Source: Aquimarina sp. TRL1 (GTDB lineage Bacteria; Bacteroidota; Bacteroidia; Flavobacteriales; Flavobacteriaceae). From it: a stretch of 64,000 nt of DNA. The number at the start of each line of letters is the position of its first letter. The first letter of the stretch is position 1. This document shows positions 40,901-50,630 of this stretch, one piece after another. Location of the stretch: assembly GCF_013365535.1 (NCBI RefSeq), contig NZ_CP053590.1:40001-104000 (forward strand), in the 5' to 3' direction. A program made the translations under genes and the position numbers. A model generated the notes under the pieces. The model was not told the DNA's origin and did not search any database. It worked only from the letters and a program-made list of their open reading frames with translations.

Positions 40901-40997
40901 GTTTTTCCTGTGCATTTATAAGAAATGTGCAACATAAAAAAATAAGAGTACACAGATAACCGATCCGTGTTAATCGGTGCGTTGAGTTTGTGTACAT
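37974..40997 (-). CDS. Secreted M14 zinc carboxypeptidase with FN3, GEVED and T9SS domains
   Basis: A 1007-residue extracellular peptidase. A signal peptide (1-30, ending FLINAQ) is followed by a prodomain-like region, then the M14 domain with zinc ligands H193 and E196 in HHAREP and H321 in NYHSYG, and catalytic E395 in MTPEVG. Then come two FN3 repeats (about 540-635 and 785-870) around a GEVED domain with GEVEDYTV, a short ChtBD3-like module (YQVGERVVYFGRLYE) that may bind polysaccharide, and a C-terminal T9SS sorting domain (ILFPSPTKNKLFV ... YVIQIKTETK). It probably digests protein outside the cell, attached to insoluble material. Confidence 0.94.
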   Translation of the reverse strand: MYTNSTHRLTRIGYLCTLIFLCCTFLINAQEKHYRVQIYADKTQLTSFHDQGFEADHFHFENGAVITEISAKDLQFLKKNKIKHKILIRNLEKRIPRRNKKIDRKNAKQKNKVAAQQVPTPSNFSLGSIAGFHSHDEAVAMLDKMRQLYPNLITAKSSIGTSIEGRSIYMVKISDNPTQDENEDEMLFTSIHHAREPIGLSQTLFYMWYLLENYETNDEIKTLVDNMELYFIPIVNPDGYIHNQNTNPNGGGYWRKNRRRNSGGSYGVDLNRNYGYKWGTQSSSNPRSDTYHGTSGFSEPETKALRDFSNQHNFIAALNYHSYGNLLIHPWGYKANTFTPDQDTFVAMCKYMTEENNYKYGTPNQTVNYSGSGSSDDWMYGEQNSKSKMMAMTPEVGSGNDGFWPASSRIIPLCNQAFPLNIKVMRMVARYAVITPSTASQTITTLSGNIDFSIKRYSLKQANWKVSLASDSPYISSLGQPKEYSNLTLLGTSTGSISYQLKANTPKGTKIPIRVVVSNGSWEYTKEVIITYNGDGGGDTQSPTIPAGLEVTNVTATSVGLSWNPSTDNVGVTGYDVYQGNSLATSVTQTTAVINGLSPNTTYTFKVRAKDAAGNVSGFSTEVRTTTTGGGTTYCEAKSNNATDEYIGRVQLGDIDNTTAAGSGYNDHTALQTNLTKNNSYTITITPKWKGTQYREAYSVWIDYNKDGDFKDQGEQVWTKNASTTSPVSGDFVVPSNATDGATRMRVIMRYSKLPSSCGVFDYGEVEDYTVVITGIVGNDTQAPSIPKSLIANNVTESSLSLSWDASTDNVGVTAYEVFQGNSLVKTETTTTSDITGLTAATAYQFKVRAKDAAGNISDFSTALAVTTQGNSGDPCAGVAPYDSNQTYQVGERVVYFGRLYEKTATSWKFIALCGAASKSHAKEISDLSSLADEIILFPSPTKNKLFVMLPYLDKETPYKILDLKGKVVKKGFVKEYIELEAIASGTYVIQIKTETKTVNKRFIKVD

Positions 40998-41202
40998 TGT
41001 TAGTTAAAGTTTTAGTTACTAATGATATAATACATTAGTTAATGAGTTATGTGTTTGTGTTTTAACTACAAAAAAAGCATTTTATTACACACAAAACCTT
41101 TAAAAAAACTATAAATCAACTACTTACACTTCTTAATAAAATCTTAAAAAACAACCTCTGTTCTATTTTTAAATAAAAAAACAGCCGTTATTCACAAAAA
41201 AA

Positions 41203-41976
41203 TCATAGTTTTTTAGCTTCTTCCCAAAAAACGTCCATCTCTGCAAGTGTCATTTCTTTTAGGCTCTTATCCAGTGATTTTGCTTTTTCTTCTAGGAATT
41301 GAAATCTTTTTATGAATTTCTTATTGGTTCTTTCCAATGCATTCTCTGGATTTACTTTTAGAAAACGAGCATAATTGATCATTGAAAATAAAACATCTCC
41401 GAATTCTGCTTCTATCTTATCTGTATCTTGTTTTGCTACTTCTTCTTGCAATTCACTAAGTTCTTCCTGTAATTTTTCGAAAACCTGTTGTGGTTCTTCC
41501 CAGTCAAAACCTACTCCGGCCACTTTATCTTGTATTCGACTTGCCTTTACCAAAGCTGGTAAAGATCTCGGCACACCTTCCAAAACACTTTTTTTTCCTT
41601 CTTTTAGCTTTAATGCTTCCCAGTTACGTTTGACATCTTCCTCACTTTCTACTTTGACATCTCCGTATATATGAGGGTGTCTGTGAATTAACTTTTCACA
41701 AATTTCATTAGCTACATCTGCTATATCAAAGTCTTTTGTTTCGCTTCCTATTTTTGCATAAAAAACAATGTGCAACAAGAGATCCCCTAATTCCTTCTTC
41801 ACTTCATCAAGATCATTATCCAGGATAGCGTCACCGAGCTCATAAGTCTCTTCTATTGTCAGGTGTCGTAAAGATTGAATCGTTTGTTTTTTATCCCAAG
41901 GGCATTGTTCTCTCAGCTCATCCATTATCGTCAACAACCTGTCAATTGCTTTTAATTGATCTGTTCTGGAATTCAT
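41203..41976 (-). CDS. mazG: Nucleoside triphosphate pyrophosphohydrolase MazG
   Basis: Hydrolyses non-canonical or excess NTPs to NMP and pyrophosphate. The 257-residue protein has two MazG domains: the first with the metal motif IEETYELGDAI and KKELGDLLLHIVF, the second with LQEELSELQEEV and EAEFGDVLFSMIN. Normal length. It is 15 bases downstream of the nitronate monooxygenase gene and part of the mnmA-NMO-mazG operon. Confidence 0.95.
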   Translation of the reverse strand: MNSRTDQLKAIDRLLTIMDELREQCPWDKKQTIQSLRHLTIEETYELGDAILDNDLDEVKKELGDLLLHIVFYAKIGSETKDFDIADVANEICEKLIHRHPHIYGDVKVESEEDVKRNWEALKLKEGKKSVLEGVPRSLPALVKASRIQDKVAGVGFDWEEPQQVFEKLQEELSELQEEVAKQDTDKIEAEFGDVLFSMINYARFLKVNPENALERTNKKFIKRFQFLEEKAKSLDKSLKEMTLAEMDVFWEEAKKL

Positions 41977-41991
41977 ATCTCTTTCCCGTTT

Positions 41992-42936
41992 TTATATTTC
42001 TATTTGATACATTCGCTCTTTTGTTTCCTGAAAAGAACTTACCAGATTTTCTACAATTTCTGAAACAGGCTTTATATCATGAATCAGTCCAGATACTTGT
42101 CCTATCTCCAATTCTCCCTCTACTAGATCTCCTTCAAACATCCCTTTTTTCGCTCTCCCTCTTCCTAGTAATTCTTTTAACTCATCTACCGTAGTCCCTC
42201 TACCATATAATTCTTGTACATCTTGGTAAAACTTGTTTTTCAGCAGTCTTACCGGTGCTAATTCTTTTAATGTCAATTGAGTATCTCCTTCTTTTGCTGC
42301 TACGATTTTTTGTTTAAAAAGATCATGAGAAGAAGCTTCTTCACTAGCTACAAAACGACTTCCTATCTGTACTCCATCTGCACCTAATGCCATCACTGCA
42401 TACATGGCAGCTCCCGTAGCAATTCCTCCTGCTGCTATTACCGGAATATGTACCTGCCCTCGTACCATGGGGATTAACGTCAACGTAGTCGTCTCATCTC
42501 TTCCATTATGACCTCCTGCCTCAAACCCTTCTACTACCACAGCGTCTACTCCGGCATCCTGCGCTTTTAACGCAAATTTTAAGCTACTCACAACATGAAC
42601 AACTGTTACTCCTTTTTCTTTCAGAAAAGCTGTATATGTTTTAGGATTTCCTGCTGATGTAAAAACAATTTTTACATTTTCTTCCAGAATAATATTTATG
42701 ATTTGATCTAAATCCGGATACAACATAGGAATATTAACTCCAAAAGGGCGTTGAGTTGCTTTTTTACATTTCTGGATATGCTCCCTCAAAACCTCCGGAT
42801 ACATCGATCCTGCGCCTATCAGCCCTAATCCACCTGCATTACTTACTGCACTTGCTAATTTCCATCCACTTGCCCATATCATTCCTCCTTGAATAATCGG
42901 GTATTGTATTTTGAAAAGTTCTTTTATTTTATTCAT
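41992..42936 (-). CDS. NAD(P)H-dependent flavin oxidoreductase (nitronate monooxygenase family)
   Basis: A 314-residue TIM-barrel flavoenzyme. It has the class I signature near the N-terminus (YPIIQGGMIWASGWKLAS then NAGGLGLIGAGSM), the VVEGFEAGGHNG segment with the catalytic-type histidine, and the FMN phosphate loop ALGADGVQIGSRFVAS. Family members oxidise nitronates or act as enoyl-ACP reductase FabK; these cannot be told apart here. It is 45 bases downstream of mnmA. Confidence 0.9.
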   Translation of the reverse strand: MNKIKELFKIQYPIIQGGMIWASGWKLASAVSNAGGLGLIGAGSMYPEVLREHIQKCKKATQRPFGVNIPMLYPDLDQIINIILEENVKIVFTSAGNPKTYTAFLKEKGVTVVHVVSSLKFALKAQDAGVDAVVVEGFEAGGHNGRDETTTLTLIPMVRGQVHIPVIAAGGIATGAAMYAVMALGADGVQIGSRFVASEEASSHDLFKQKIVAAKEGDTQLTLKELAPVRLLKNKFYQDVQELYGRGTTVDELKELLGRGRAKKGMFEGDLVEGELEIGQVSGLIHDIKPVSEIVENLVSSFQETKERMYQIEI

Positions 42937-42981
42937 GAATATTTTTTATCTGGTTAGGATATTTTATTGTCATATAACTTC

Positions 42982-44169
42982 TTAAGAAATAACTCCGGAA
43001 CCAATTAATTCATCCTCCTGATACCAGGCTACGAATTGTCCTTCTGTGATAGCACTTTGATCTGTCTCAAACTCTACATACATTCCTTCTTTTGTTTTAT
43101 GCAAAACAGCTATATCTAAAGGCTGTCTATATCGAATTCTAGCAAGAACATTCATCTTCTCTCCTTCTTTTAATTGCAAATCTTCTCTTACCCAATGCAA
43201 TTCATCATTACGAATAAACAACACATTTCGATATAATCCAGGGTGGCTTTTTCCCTGCCCCGTATAAATGATATTAGTATCTACATCTGTTTCTATCACA
43301 AATAATGGTTCTGGGGTTCCACCAACCCCCAATCCTTTTCGTTGACCTTTTGTAAAATAATGTGCTCCCTGATGCTCTCCTACAACATGTCCATCGGATA
43401 GCTGATATTCATACTTAGAAGACTTAAACAATAATTCTTCTTCTTTGGATACGAAAGAAGGAATTGTTTTTTTATACTTTGCTATTGATGCAGGAATTTC
43501 AACTATTTTACCTTTTTTAGGCTTTAATTTTTGTTGTAAAAACTCAGGTAATCTTACTTTTCCGATGAAACACAATCCCTGAGAGTCTTTCTTATCGGCT
43601 GTAATCAGGTTTTGCTCTTTAGCAATCTCTCTTACTTCTGATTTTAATAACTCTCCAATAGGAAATAAGGTTTTTGACAATTGATCCTGAGACAACTGAC
43701 ATAAGAAATAGGATTGGTCTTTATTGCCATCTTTTCCTGCTAACAAGCGATGTACTTCCTTTCCTTCAGAAAGTATGGTATCTTTTCTACAATAATGACC
43801 TGTAGCTACATAATCTGCTCCAAGCGACAGTGCTATTTTTAAAAAGACATCAAACTTAATCTCTCTATTACACAATACATCTGGATTTGGTGTTCTCCCT
43901 TTTTCATATTCATTAAACATATAATCAACTATACGTTCTTTATAGTCTTCGCTCAAATCTACTGTCTGAAAAGGAATCCCTAATTTCTCTGCTACCAATA
44001 GTGCATCATTACTATCATCCAACCAGGGACATTCATCTGAAATAGTAACAGAATCATCATGCCAGTTTTTCATGAATAATCCGATCACCTCGTATCCTTG
44101 TTCTTTTAATAAATAGGCTGTTACGCTGGAATCAACTCCTCCAGATAGTCCTACAATTACTCGCTTCAT
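42982..44169 (-). CDS. mnmA: tRNA-specific 2-thiouridylase MnmA
   Basis: Thiolates uridine 34 of tRNA-Lys, -Glu and -Gln. The 395-residue protein has the PP-loop [15 protein letters not shown], the first catalytic cysteine in [12 protein letters not shown], the second in DSQGLCFIG, and the central and C-terminal beta domains. Normal family length plus a short insert ([21 protein letters not shown]). It has its own -7 promoter element at 44225-44232 and heads the mnmA-NMO-mazG operon. Confidence 0.96.
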   Translation of the reverse strand: MKRVIVGLSGGVDSSVTAYLLKEQGYEVIGLFMKNWHDDSVTISDECPWLDDSNDALLVAEKLGIPFQTVDLSEDYKERIVDYMFNEYEKGRTPNPDVLCNREIKFDVFLKIALSLGADYVATGHYCRKDTILSEGKEVHRLLAGKDGNKDQSYFLCQLSQDQLSKTLFPIGELLKSEVREIAKEQNLITADKKDSQGLCFIGKVRLPEFLQQKLKPKKGKIVEIPASIAKYKKTIPSFVSKEEELLFKSSKYEYQLSDGHVVGEHQGAHYFTKGQRKGLGVGGTPEPLFVIETDVDTNIIYTGQGKSHPGLYRNVLFIRNDELHWVREDLQLKEGEKMNVLARIRYRQPLDIAVLHKTKEGMYVEFETDQSAITEGQFVAWYQEDELIGSGVIS

Positions 44170-44224
44170 TTACAATTCTTTTTGACTCGTATTTTCTTGT
44201 TATAAAGCCTCTATTTTGCTAGGG

Positions 44225-44232
44225 CAAAAGTA
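44225..44232 (-). promoter_or_regulatory. Promoter -7 element of mnmA operon
   Basis: On the minus strand the element reads TACTTTTG, an exact TAnnTTTG match, 55 bases before the mnmA ATG and directly after the terminator of the preceding gene. No -33 box is seen at the right distance. Confidence 0.6.
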
Positions 44233-44235
44233 ACA

Positions 44236-44267
44236 AATAAAAAAAGCAACACTAATGTATTGCTTTA
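44236..44267 (-). terminator. Terminator of the YwqK-like gene
   Basis: On the minus strand AAAGCAATAC pairs with GTGTTGCTTT (one G-U pair), loop ATTA, followed by T5. It lies 29 bases after the stop of the MORN-type gene. Confidence 0.82.
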
Positions 44268-44295
44268 TATATTATCTATTATACAGCAATGTACT

Positions 44296-44982
44296 TTACA
44301 TTCCTCTGTTCTTTACCGGAAATAATTTTTGTTCAGATAGCTTACCATCCTTGTAATAATTCCAGATACCATCTTTTTTATCTCTTTTATAATTCCCTTC
44401 TATACTTATTTTACCTTCTGCATCATAATATTTGGTAGATCCGTGTAACTGGTCTTTTTCATAAGTATACTCTTTAAGTTTGGTTCCATCTTCTGCATAT
44501 ACAATTCTGATTCCTTCTATTTTCCCTTCGACATAGTTTGTTTTCTCTGTCAACTGACCATTTAAAAAATAAGTTAGCTGCTTTCCGTTCAGTTTCCCAT
44601 TTTTATATACTTCTGTCATCATAATCTTTGTCGAATTCTTGTGATAATACTTCCAAACTCCTACTCGTTTTTTTCCGATCATTCCTCCTTTACTTATCAC
44701 ATTTCCTGTCGATGTAAAATAAGACACTTTTACGGTATCATTCTCTTTAGAAAATACCTTAATAGCAGTAGGTTTATTTCCACTAGTGGGTTTATAAAAC
44801 TTAAACTCTCCTACTTCTCTACCATGTTCAAATGTTCCTTCATATCGGATTTGATCTGAATTCTCATATTTCTTCAGCCATTTCCCATGTCGTTTCCCTT
44901 CCTGGTCATAAGCATTATACTTTTGAGCTAAGGATACTAACGGAATCATTATAAATACAAAAAAAATAAAATTATACTTCAT
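44296..44982 (-). CDS. MORN-repeat protein, YwqK antitoxin-like family
   Basis: A 228-residue exported protein. From the ATG at 44982 it starts with a signal peptide (MKYNFIFFVFIMIPLVSLAQ) and continues with repeated G-x-W-x-x-Y/x-x-G-x-L units such as YDQEGKRHGKWLKKY, NGKLNGKQLTYFLNGQLTEK and EGNYKRDKKDGIWNYYKDG. This repeat is annotated as YwqK-type antitoxin in many genomes, but no toxin gene is adjacent and the protein is secreted, so a toxin-antitoxin role is doubtful. A structural or envelope role is as likely. It is flanked by terminators on both sides. Confidence 0.82.
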   Translation of the reverse strand: MKYNFIFFVFIMIPLVSLAQKYNAYDQEGKRHGKWLKKYENSDQIRYEGTFEHGREVGEFKFYKPTSGNKPTAIKVFSKENDTVKVSYFTSTGNVISKGGMIGKKRVGVWKYYHKNSTKIMMTEVYKNGKLNGKQLTYFLNGQLTEKTNYVEGKIEGIRIVYAEDGTKLKEYTYEKDQLHGSTKYYDAEGKISIEGNYKRDKKDGIWNYYKDGKLSEQKLFPVKNRGM

Positions 44983-45100
44983 CACTTATGTAGCTTTGGT
45001 AAAAGTATATTACCAAGAAATATACCATTAATTATTTCTATCTAAAATAGAACTCTTATGTTACAAGAACAATTAATTTTTTAAAATATTTTAATTTGAC

Positions 45101-45138
45101 AAAAAAGCCTCATTCTTATCAAAGGATGAGGCTTTTTT
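45101..45138. terminator. Terminator after yidC
   Basis: A perfect 13-bp stem, AAAAAAGCCTCAT (45101-45113) with ATGAGGCTTTTTT (45126-45138). It lies 21 bases downstream of the yidC stop on the minus strand and could act in both directions. Confidence 0.9.
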
Positions 45139-45158
45139 GTTTAATATCTCAACAGCTT

Positions 45159-47048
45159 CTACTTATTTCTTGCTTTCTGCTGTTGTTCTGCCTGTTCCAT
45201 GATTTCTTTCATTTTCTTCTGAAAACGTCCTTGTCTTTTAGGCTTTTTCTTATTCTCTTGAATTTTTGCATGGATTTTATCGTCATCGATGATTACATTT
45301 TTAATGACTAACATAATCCCTATAGTAATCAAATTCGACACAAAATAATATAGTGATAATCCACTCGCATAATTATTAAAGAAGAATAGCATCATCAATG
45401 GAGATAAATACATGATAAATTTCATATTTGGCATTCCTGGCTGCTGTGCTTGCATAGTCTGTCCTGTAGTCATTGTCATATAAATAAATATAGCTACAGA
45501 TGCTAATAATGGGAATAAGCTCACATGATCTCCATAGAAAGGAATAGTAAATGGTAATTCTGCTATTACATCATAACTAGACAGGTCATCTGCCCATAAA
45601 AAGCTTTTTTGTCGTAATTGGAATGCACTTGGGAAAAAGTTAAACAATGCATAGAATACAGGAATCTGCATTAATGAAGGTAAACATCCACTCATCGGAT
45701 TCGCTCCTGCTTTGTTATACAATGCCATAGTTTCTTGCTGCTTTTTCATGGCATTATCCTTATACTTTTCGTTAATTTCATTGATCTCAGGGCGTAATAC
45801 TTTCATTTTAGCCTGCGATACATACTGTTTGTATTGAACGGGAGACAGTAATAATTTCACCAATACAGTCATCAAGATGATAACCACCCCATAAGATGAT
45901 ATAAAACTGCTTAAGAATCCGAATAATGGAATAAAGAGATACCTATTAATCCACCCAAAAATTCCCCATCCAAGAGGTACCACTTCGTCAAGGTTTCTAT
46001 CATACCCATTAAGGATCTTAAAATCTGTTGGTCCGTAATACCAATCCATTCCATAATTAAGATCTCCTCCTTGTAATTCTAATGGCATAGAAGCGGCAAA
46101 TTCCTTGGTTACTTTCACATCCTTATCTTCTATCTCTTTATTAGCCTGCATTATATTTTTAGACGAAAAAGAAGCTTCTTTGAAAGGAGTATCCGTCAGC
46201 AAAATTGATGTAAAGAAATGTTGTTTAAAAGCTATCCAACTAACATCTTCTTCCTGATCATCAGTAAATTCACTATGTCCTAAATAATCATCTTTTCCTC
46301 CTTCATACTCATATAATAATTCGGTATAACGATTTTCGTAAGATGCACTCTTAGCATGTCTGATTCCCTGAAGTTTCCAATCCAGTGTTATTTTTTGACT
46401 ACTATTAAATACATTTCCCATTCCCTGAGATCGAATCGCAAAATCAACCATGTATTCACCTGGCTTCAGCTCATATCTGTATTCTAAAAATTTATCTTGA
46501 GAAACTTTCAATTTCATTGACAGCACTTGATTCTCTCCATTTTTAGATAGTTCCGGCTCAAAAAATAAATCTTTTGTATTAAGGGTTCTGTTATCTGTAG
46601 TTGCAAAATTAATATTCAACGAGGCATTTTTACCATCTTTTATTAAATATACCGGAACAGAATCGTATGTCTTAAAATTCTTAAGCAATGCCTCTTCAAT
46701 ATACCCTCCTCTGTTATTAACTTTAAGGCGAAGCACTTCATTTTCTATTGTAGTAGTGGCATTCTTAGCAGAAGGAAGTGATGCTGAATAAGCAAAGGCT
46801 CCTAATTGAGATTTTGCTTGTTCCAGTGCTAGAGAATCAGTAGCTACAATCGCTTCAGAATTTGAAACAAAATCGGTTTCGACTGTTTGCTTATCTGTAT
46901 CCGTATTTTTATCTACTTGTTCTTGTTTTGCTTTTTCTGCATCTATTTCTTCTTGTGTAGGAGCATTATTATAAAGCATCCAAACTAAAATAATTCCAAT
47001 CAGGACAAATCCAATTATAGATTTTAAATCAAATTTATTTTCTTCCAT
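45159..47048 (-). CDS. yidC: Membrane protein insertase YidC
   Basis: Inserts and folds inner-membrane proteins, alone or with Sec. The 629-residue protein has one N-terminal helix (IIGFVLIGIILVWMLY), a large periplasmic beta domain (about 70-370), then the conserved five-helix core with the hydrophilic-groove segment and the hallmark NPMSGCLPSLMQIPVFYALF. The C-terminus is very basic (KKPKRQGRFQKKMKEIM) and likely contacts the ribosome. It lies 113 bases downstream of pyrG and probably shares its transcript, the usual Bacteroidota arrangement. Confidence 0.97.
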   Translation of the reverse strand: MEENKFDLKSIIGFVLIGIILVWMLYNNAPTQEEIDAEKAKQEQVDKNTDTDKQTVETDFVSNSEAIVATDSLALEQAKSQLGAFAYSASLPSAKNATTTIENEVLRLKVNNRGGYIEEALLKNFKTYDSVPVYLIKDGKNASLNINFATTDNRTLNTKDLFFEPELSKNGENQVLSMKLKVSQDKFLEYRYELKPGEYMVDFAIRSQGMGNVFNSSQKITLDWKLQGIRHAKSASYENRYTELLYEYEGGKDDYLGHSEFTDDQEEDVSWIAFKQHFFTSILLTDTPFKEASFSSKNIMQANKEIEDKDVKVTKEFAASMPLELQGGDLNYGMDWYYGPTDFKILNGYDRNLDEVVPLGWGIFGWINRYLFIPLFGFLSSFISSYGVVIILMTVLVKLLLSPVQYKQYVSQAKMKVLRPEINEINEKYKDNAMKKQQETMALYNKAGANPMSGCLPSLMQIPVFYALFNFFPSAFQLRQKSFLWADDLSSYDVIAELPFTIPFYGDHVSLFPLLASVAIFIYMTMTTGQTMQAQQPGMPNMKFIMYLSPLMMLFFFNNYASGLSLYYFVSNLITIGIMLVIKNVIIDDDKIHAKIQENKKKPKRQGRFQKKMKEIMEQAEQQQKARNK

Positions 47049-47161
47049 TGATGTAAGTATAAAAGAGTCTTCTTTTTATAGCAAGAAAGACTCTCTTCAT
47101 TATTTTTTATTGTTTTAATGTCAATTATCTAGCCATTCCCCAAAACTATGTCAGATTGACA

Positions 47162-48868
<1,707 letters not shown>

Positions 48869-48901
48869 TTATTTCCCGTAAGAATTAACTCCAAATAGAA
48901 T

Positions 48902-48933
48902 AGAAAAAACAAATCCTGCCTTATGGCAGGATT
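48902..48933 (-). terminator. Terminator of ruvX-def-DUF5606 operon
   Basis: On the minus strand AATCCTGCC pairs with GGCAGGATT around the loop ATAA, followed by TGTTTTTT. It lies 24 bases after the stop of the DUF5606 gene. Confidence 0.88.
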
Positions 48934-48956
48934 CATACAATATTTTTTTTCTTCTT

Positions 48957-49373
48957 CTATTCTTCTTCCGAAGCTTCTGCTTCCTTTTCGGAAAAGTCTG
49001 TTATTCCTTTCGATTGTACAATATTATACCAGCTAATCACTTTTTTCATATCACTGGCATATACTCTGTCTTCATCATAATCAGGAAGAACTTCTCTAAA
49101 ATAAGCTTCTATTGCTTTTTTGGATTCTTTATGACTAATCGCTTGTTCCCCATTTTCTTTTTCTTGAATTCTTCTGAAAATTTCTTTTAACGGGACTTCT
49201 TCTGTCATTGTATAGATTGCTATTTCACTAAGTACACTTACATTATGTCTCATATTGACAGATAATTTTTTTCCATCTGCTAGGGACTCTGCAACAAAAC
49301 CACTTCGGGTTTGAGCTTTTAATTCGTACAATCCTGGTTTTCCAGAAATAGCTAATATTTTATCTAAACTCAT
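48957..49373 (-). CDS. DUF5606 domain protein
   Basis: A 138-residue acidic protein from a family found throughout Bacteroidota. From the ATG at 49373 it begins MSLDKILAISGKPGLYEL with a beta-rich N-terminal part (VAESLADGKKLSVNMRHNVSVLS) and a helical C-terminal part ending in an acidic tail. The function is not known to me. It follows def by 95 bases; together with ruvX it forms the operon ruvX-def-DUF5606 in the order commonly seen in flavobacteria. The upstream in-frame TTG is unlikely. Confidence 0.88.
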   Translation of the reverse strand: MSLDKILAISGKPGLYELKAQTRSGFVAESLADGKKLSVNMRHNVSVLSEIAIYTMTEEVPLKEIFRRIQEKENGEQAISHKESKKAIEAYFREVLPDYDEDRVYASDMKKVISWYNIVQSKGITDFSEKEAEASEEE

Positions 49374-49468
49374 ATATTTTGTTTTCAACCTTGGCAAATA
49401 TCTGTAGTTCCTTTTAAAAATTCAAACATCTTACTACTTAAATACCATACCAAATGGTTTATTTCTTA

Positions 49469-50059
49469 TTATCGTTTCTTCTTTAGTAAAGGAAATTTCA
49501 TCTTATAATCTGCTCCCACTTTTCCTTTAGAAATATTTGTCAGCTTACTTTTTATTAAACGCTTTTTTAGGCTAGATAGTTTATCCGTAAATAAAATTCC
49601 TTCGATATGGTCATATTCATGCTGAATAACCCTTGCTCCGAGACCGTCATATTCTTCTGTGATCTCATTAAAGTTTTCATCGTAATAACGAATCTTTATT
49701 TTCTCTTTTCTAAAAACATCTTCTCTTACATCAGGGATACTGAGACACCCTTCTGAAAAAGCCCATTCTTCTCCTGTTTCTTCAATAATTACAGGGTTTA
49801 TAAATACCTTTTTTAAAGATTTTAGTTGCCTTTGTTCCTCTTCTGATAATTCCTCATCGTCTGAAAAAGGCGCTGCATCTACAATAAATAAGCGAATCGA
49901 AAGCCCTATCTGTGGAGCTGCCAACCCTACTCCATGGGCATTATACATCGTCTCAAACATATTTGTTATCAGCGCTGATAAGCCTTCATAATCAGCTGTT
50001 ATATCTATTGCTTTTTTCTTTAATACCGGACTCCCGTATGCTACAATGGGTAAAATCAT
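49469..50059 (-). CDS. def: Peptide deformylase
   Basis: Removes the formyl group from the N-terminal methionine of new proteins. The 196-residue protein has motif 1 GVGLAAPQIG (43-52), motif 2 EGCLSIP with metal ligand C105, and motif 3 QHEYDHIEG with ligands H147 and H151 and catalytic E148. An acidic insert between motifs 1 and 2 (PFSDDEELSEEEQRQLKSL) makes it slightly longer than E. coli Def (169), as in other Bacteroidota. It starts 34 bases after the ruvX stop. Confidence 0.97.
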   Translation of the reverse strand: MILPIVAYGSPVLKKKAIDITADYEGLSALITNMFETMYNAHGVGLAAPQIGLSIRLFIVDAAPFSDDEELSEEEQRQLKSLKKVFINPVIIEETGEEWAFSEGCLSIPDVREDVFRKEKIKIRYYDENFNEITEEYDGLGARVIQHEYDHIEGILFTDKLSSLKKRLIKSKLTNISKGKVGADYKMKFPLLKKKR

Positions 50060-50093
50060 ATTTATAACCTCCTTGAATTTTATTTTTTAGCTT

Positions 50094-50507
50094 CTATTTT
50101 CTATTATACAAATAGTCTTGAAGTATAATTGTGGCACTTATCTGATCGACAAGCGCTTTATCCCTTCTTTTCTTTTTGGAAATACCACTGGATATCATTG
50201 TATCAAAAGCAATTTTAGAAGTAAAACGCTCATCAATTCTATGAACTGGTATTTCTGGAAACAGTTTTTCTATTTTTTTTAAGAATGACTGAATTAATTG
50301 TTCACTTTCAGAAGGCGCTCCATGTAATCTTTTGGGCTCACCTACCACAAAAAGTTCTACTTCTTCTTTTTCTGTATAGTCCTTTAGCCAAGTTATTAAC
50401 TCCTTCGTATCTACAGTGGTTAATCCCGATGCTATAATTTGAGATTCATCGGTAATTGCAATACCACATCGTTTGCCTCCATAATCAATCGCCAAAATTC
50501 TTGCCAT
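50094..50507 (-). CDS. ruvX: Putative Holliday junction resolvase/pre-16S rRNA nuclease RuvX (YqgF)
   Basis: A 137-residue RNase H-fold nuclease; in E. coli YqgF completes the 5' end of 16S rRNA. It has the opening acidic motif ILAIDYGGKRCGIAIT, the middle LFVVGEPKRLHG and the last KALVDQISATIILQDYL with the third acidic residue, all of normal length. First gene of ruvX-def-DUF5606, with a -7 promoter element 12 bases upstream. Confidence 0.94.
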   Translation of the reverse strand: MARILAIDYGGKRCGIAITDESQIIASGLTTVDTKELITWLKDYTEKEEVELFVVGEPKRLHGAPSESEQLIQSFLKKIEKLFPEIPVHRIDERFTSKIAFDTMISSGISKKKRRDKALVDQISATIILQDYLYNRK

Positions 50508-50519
50508 TCAGTTTTTCTG

Positions 50520-50527
50520 CAAAAATA
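50520..50527 (-). promoter_or_regulatory. Promoter -7 element of ruvX operon
   Basis: On the minus strand TATTTTTG matches TAnnTTTG and ends 12 bases before the ruvX ATG, implying a leader of roughly seven bases. Confidence 0.6.
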
Positions 50528-50630
50528 GGATTAATTATAAAAACCCCCTAATTATAAATAGCAGGCAAAAAATAATTAATCATTACTTTTTTCAATCTAA
50601 GCTATTATCTTTACCAAAATTTTTTAATCG

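Noticed and set aside
44296..44982. Toxin-antitoxin module based on the YwqK name
   Set aside because: No toxin gene is adjacent and the protein is exported; MORN repeats alone do not show antitoxin activity.
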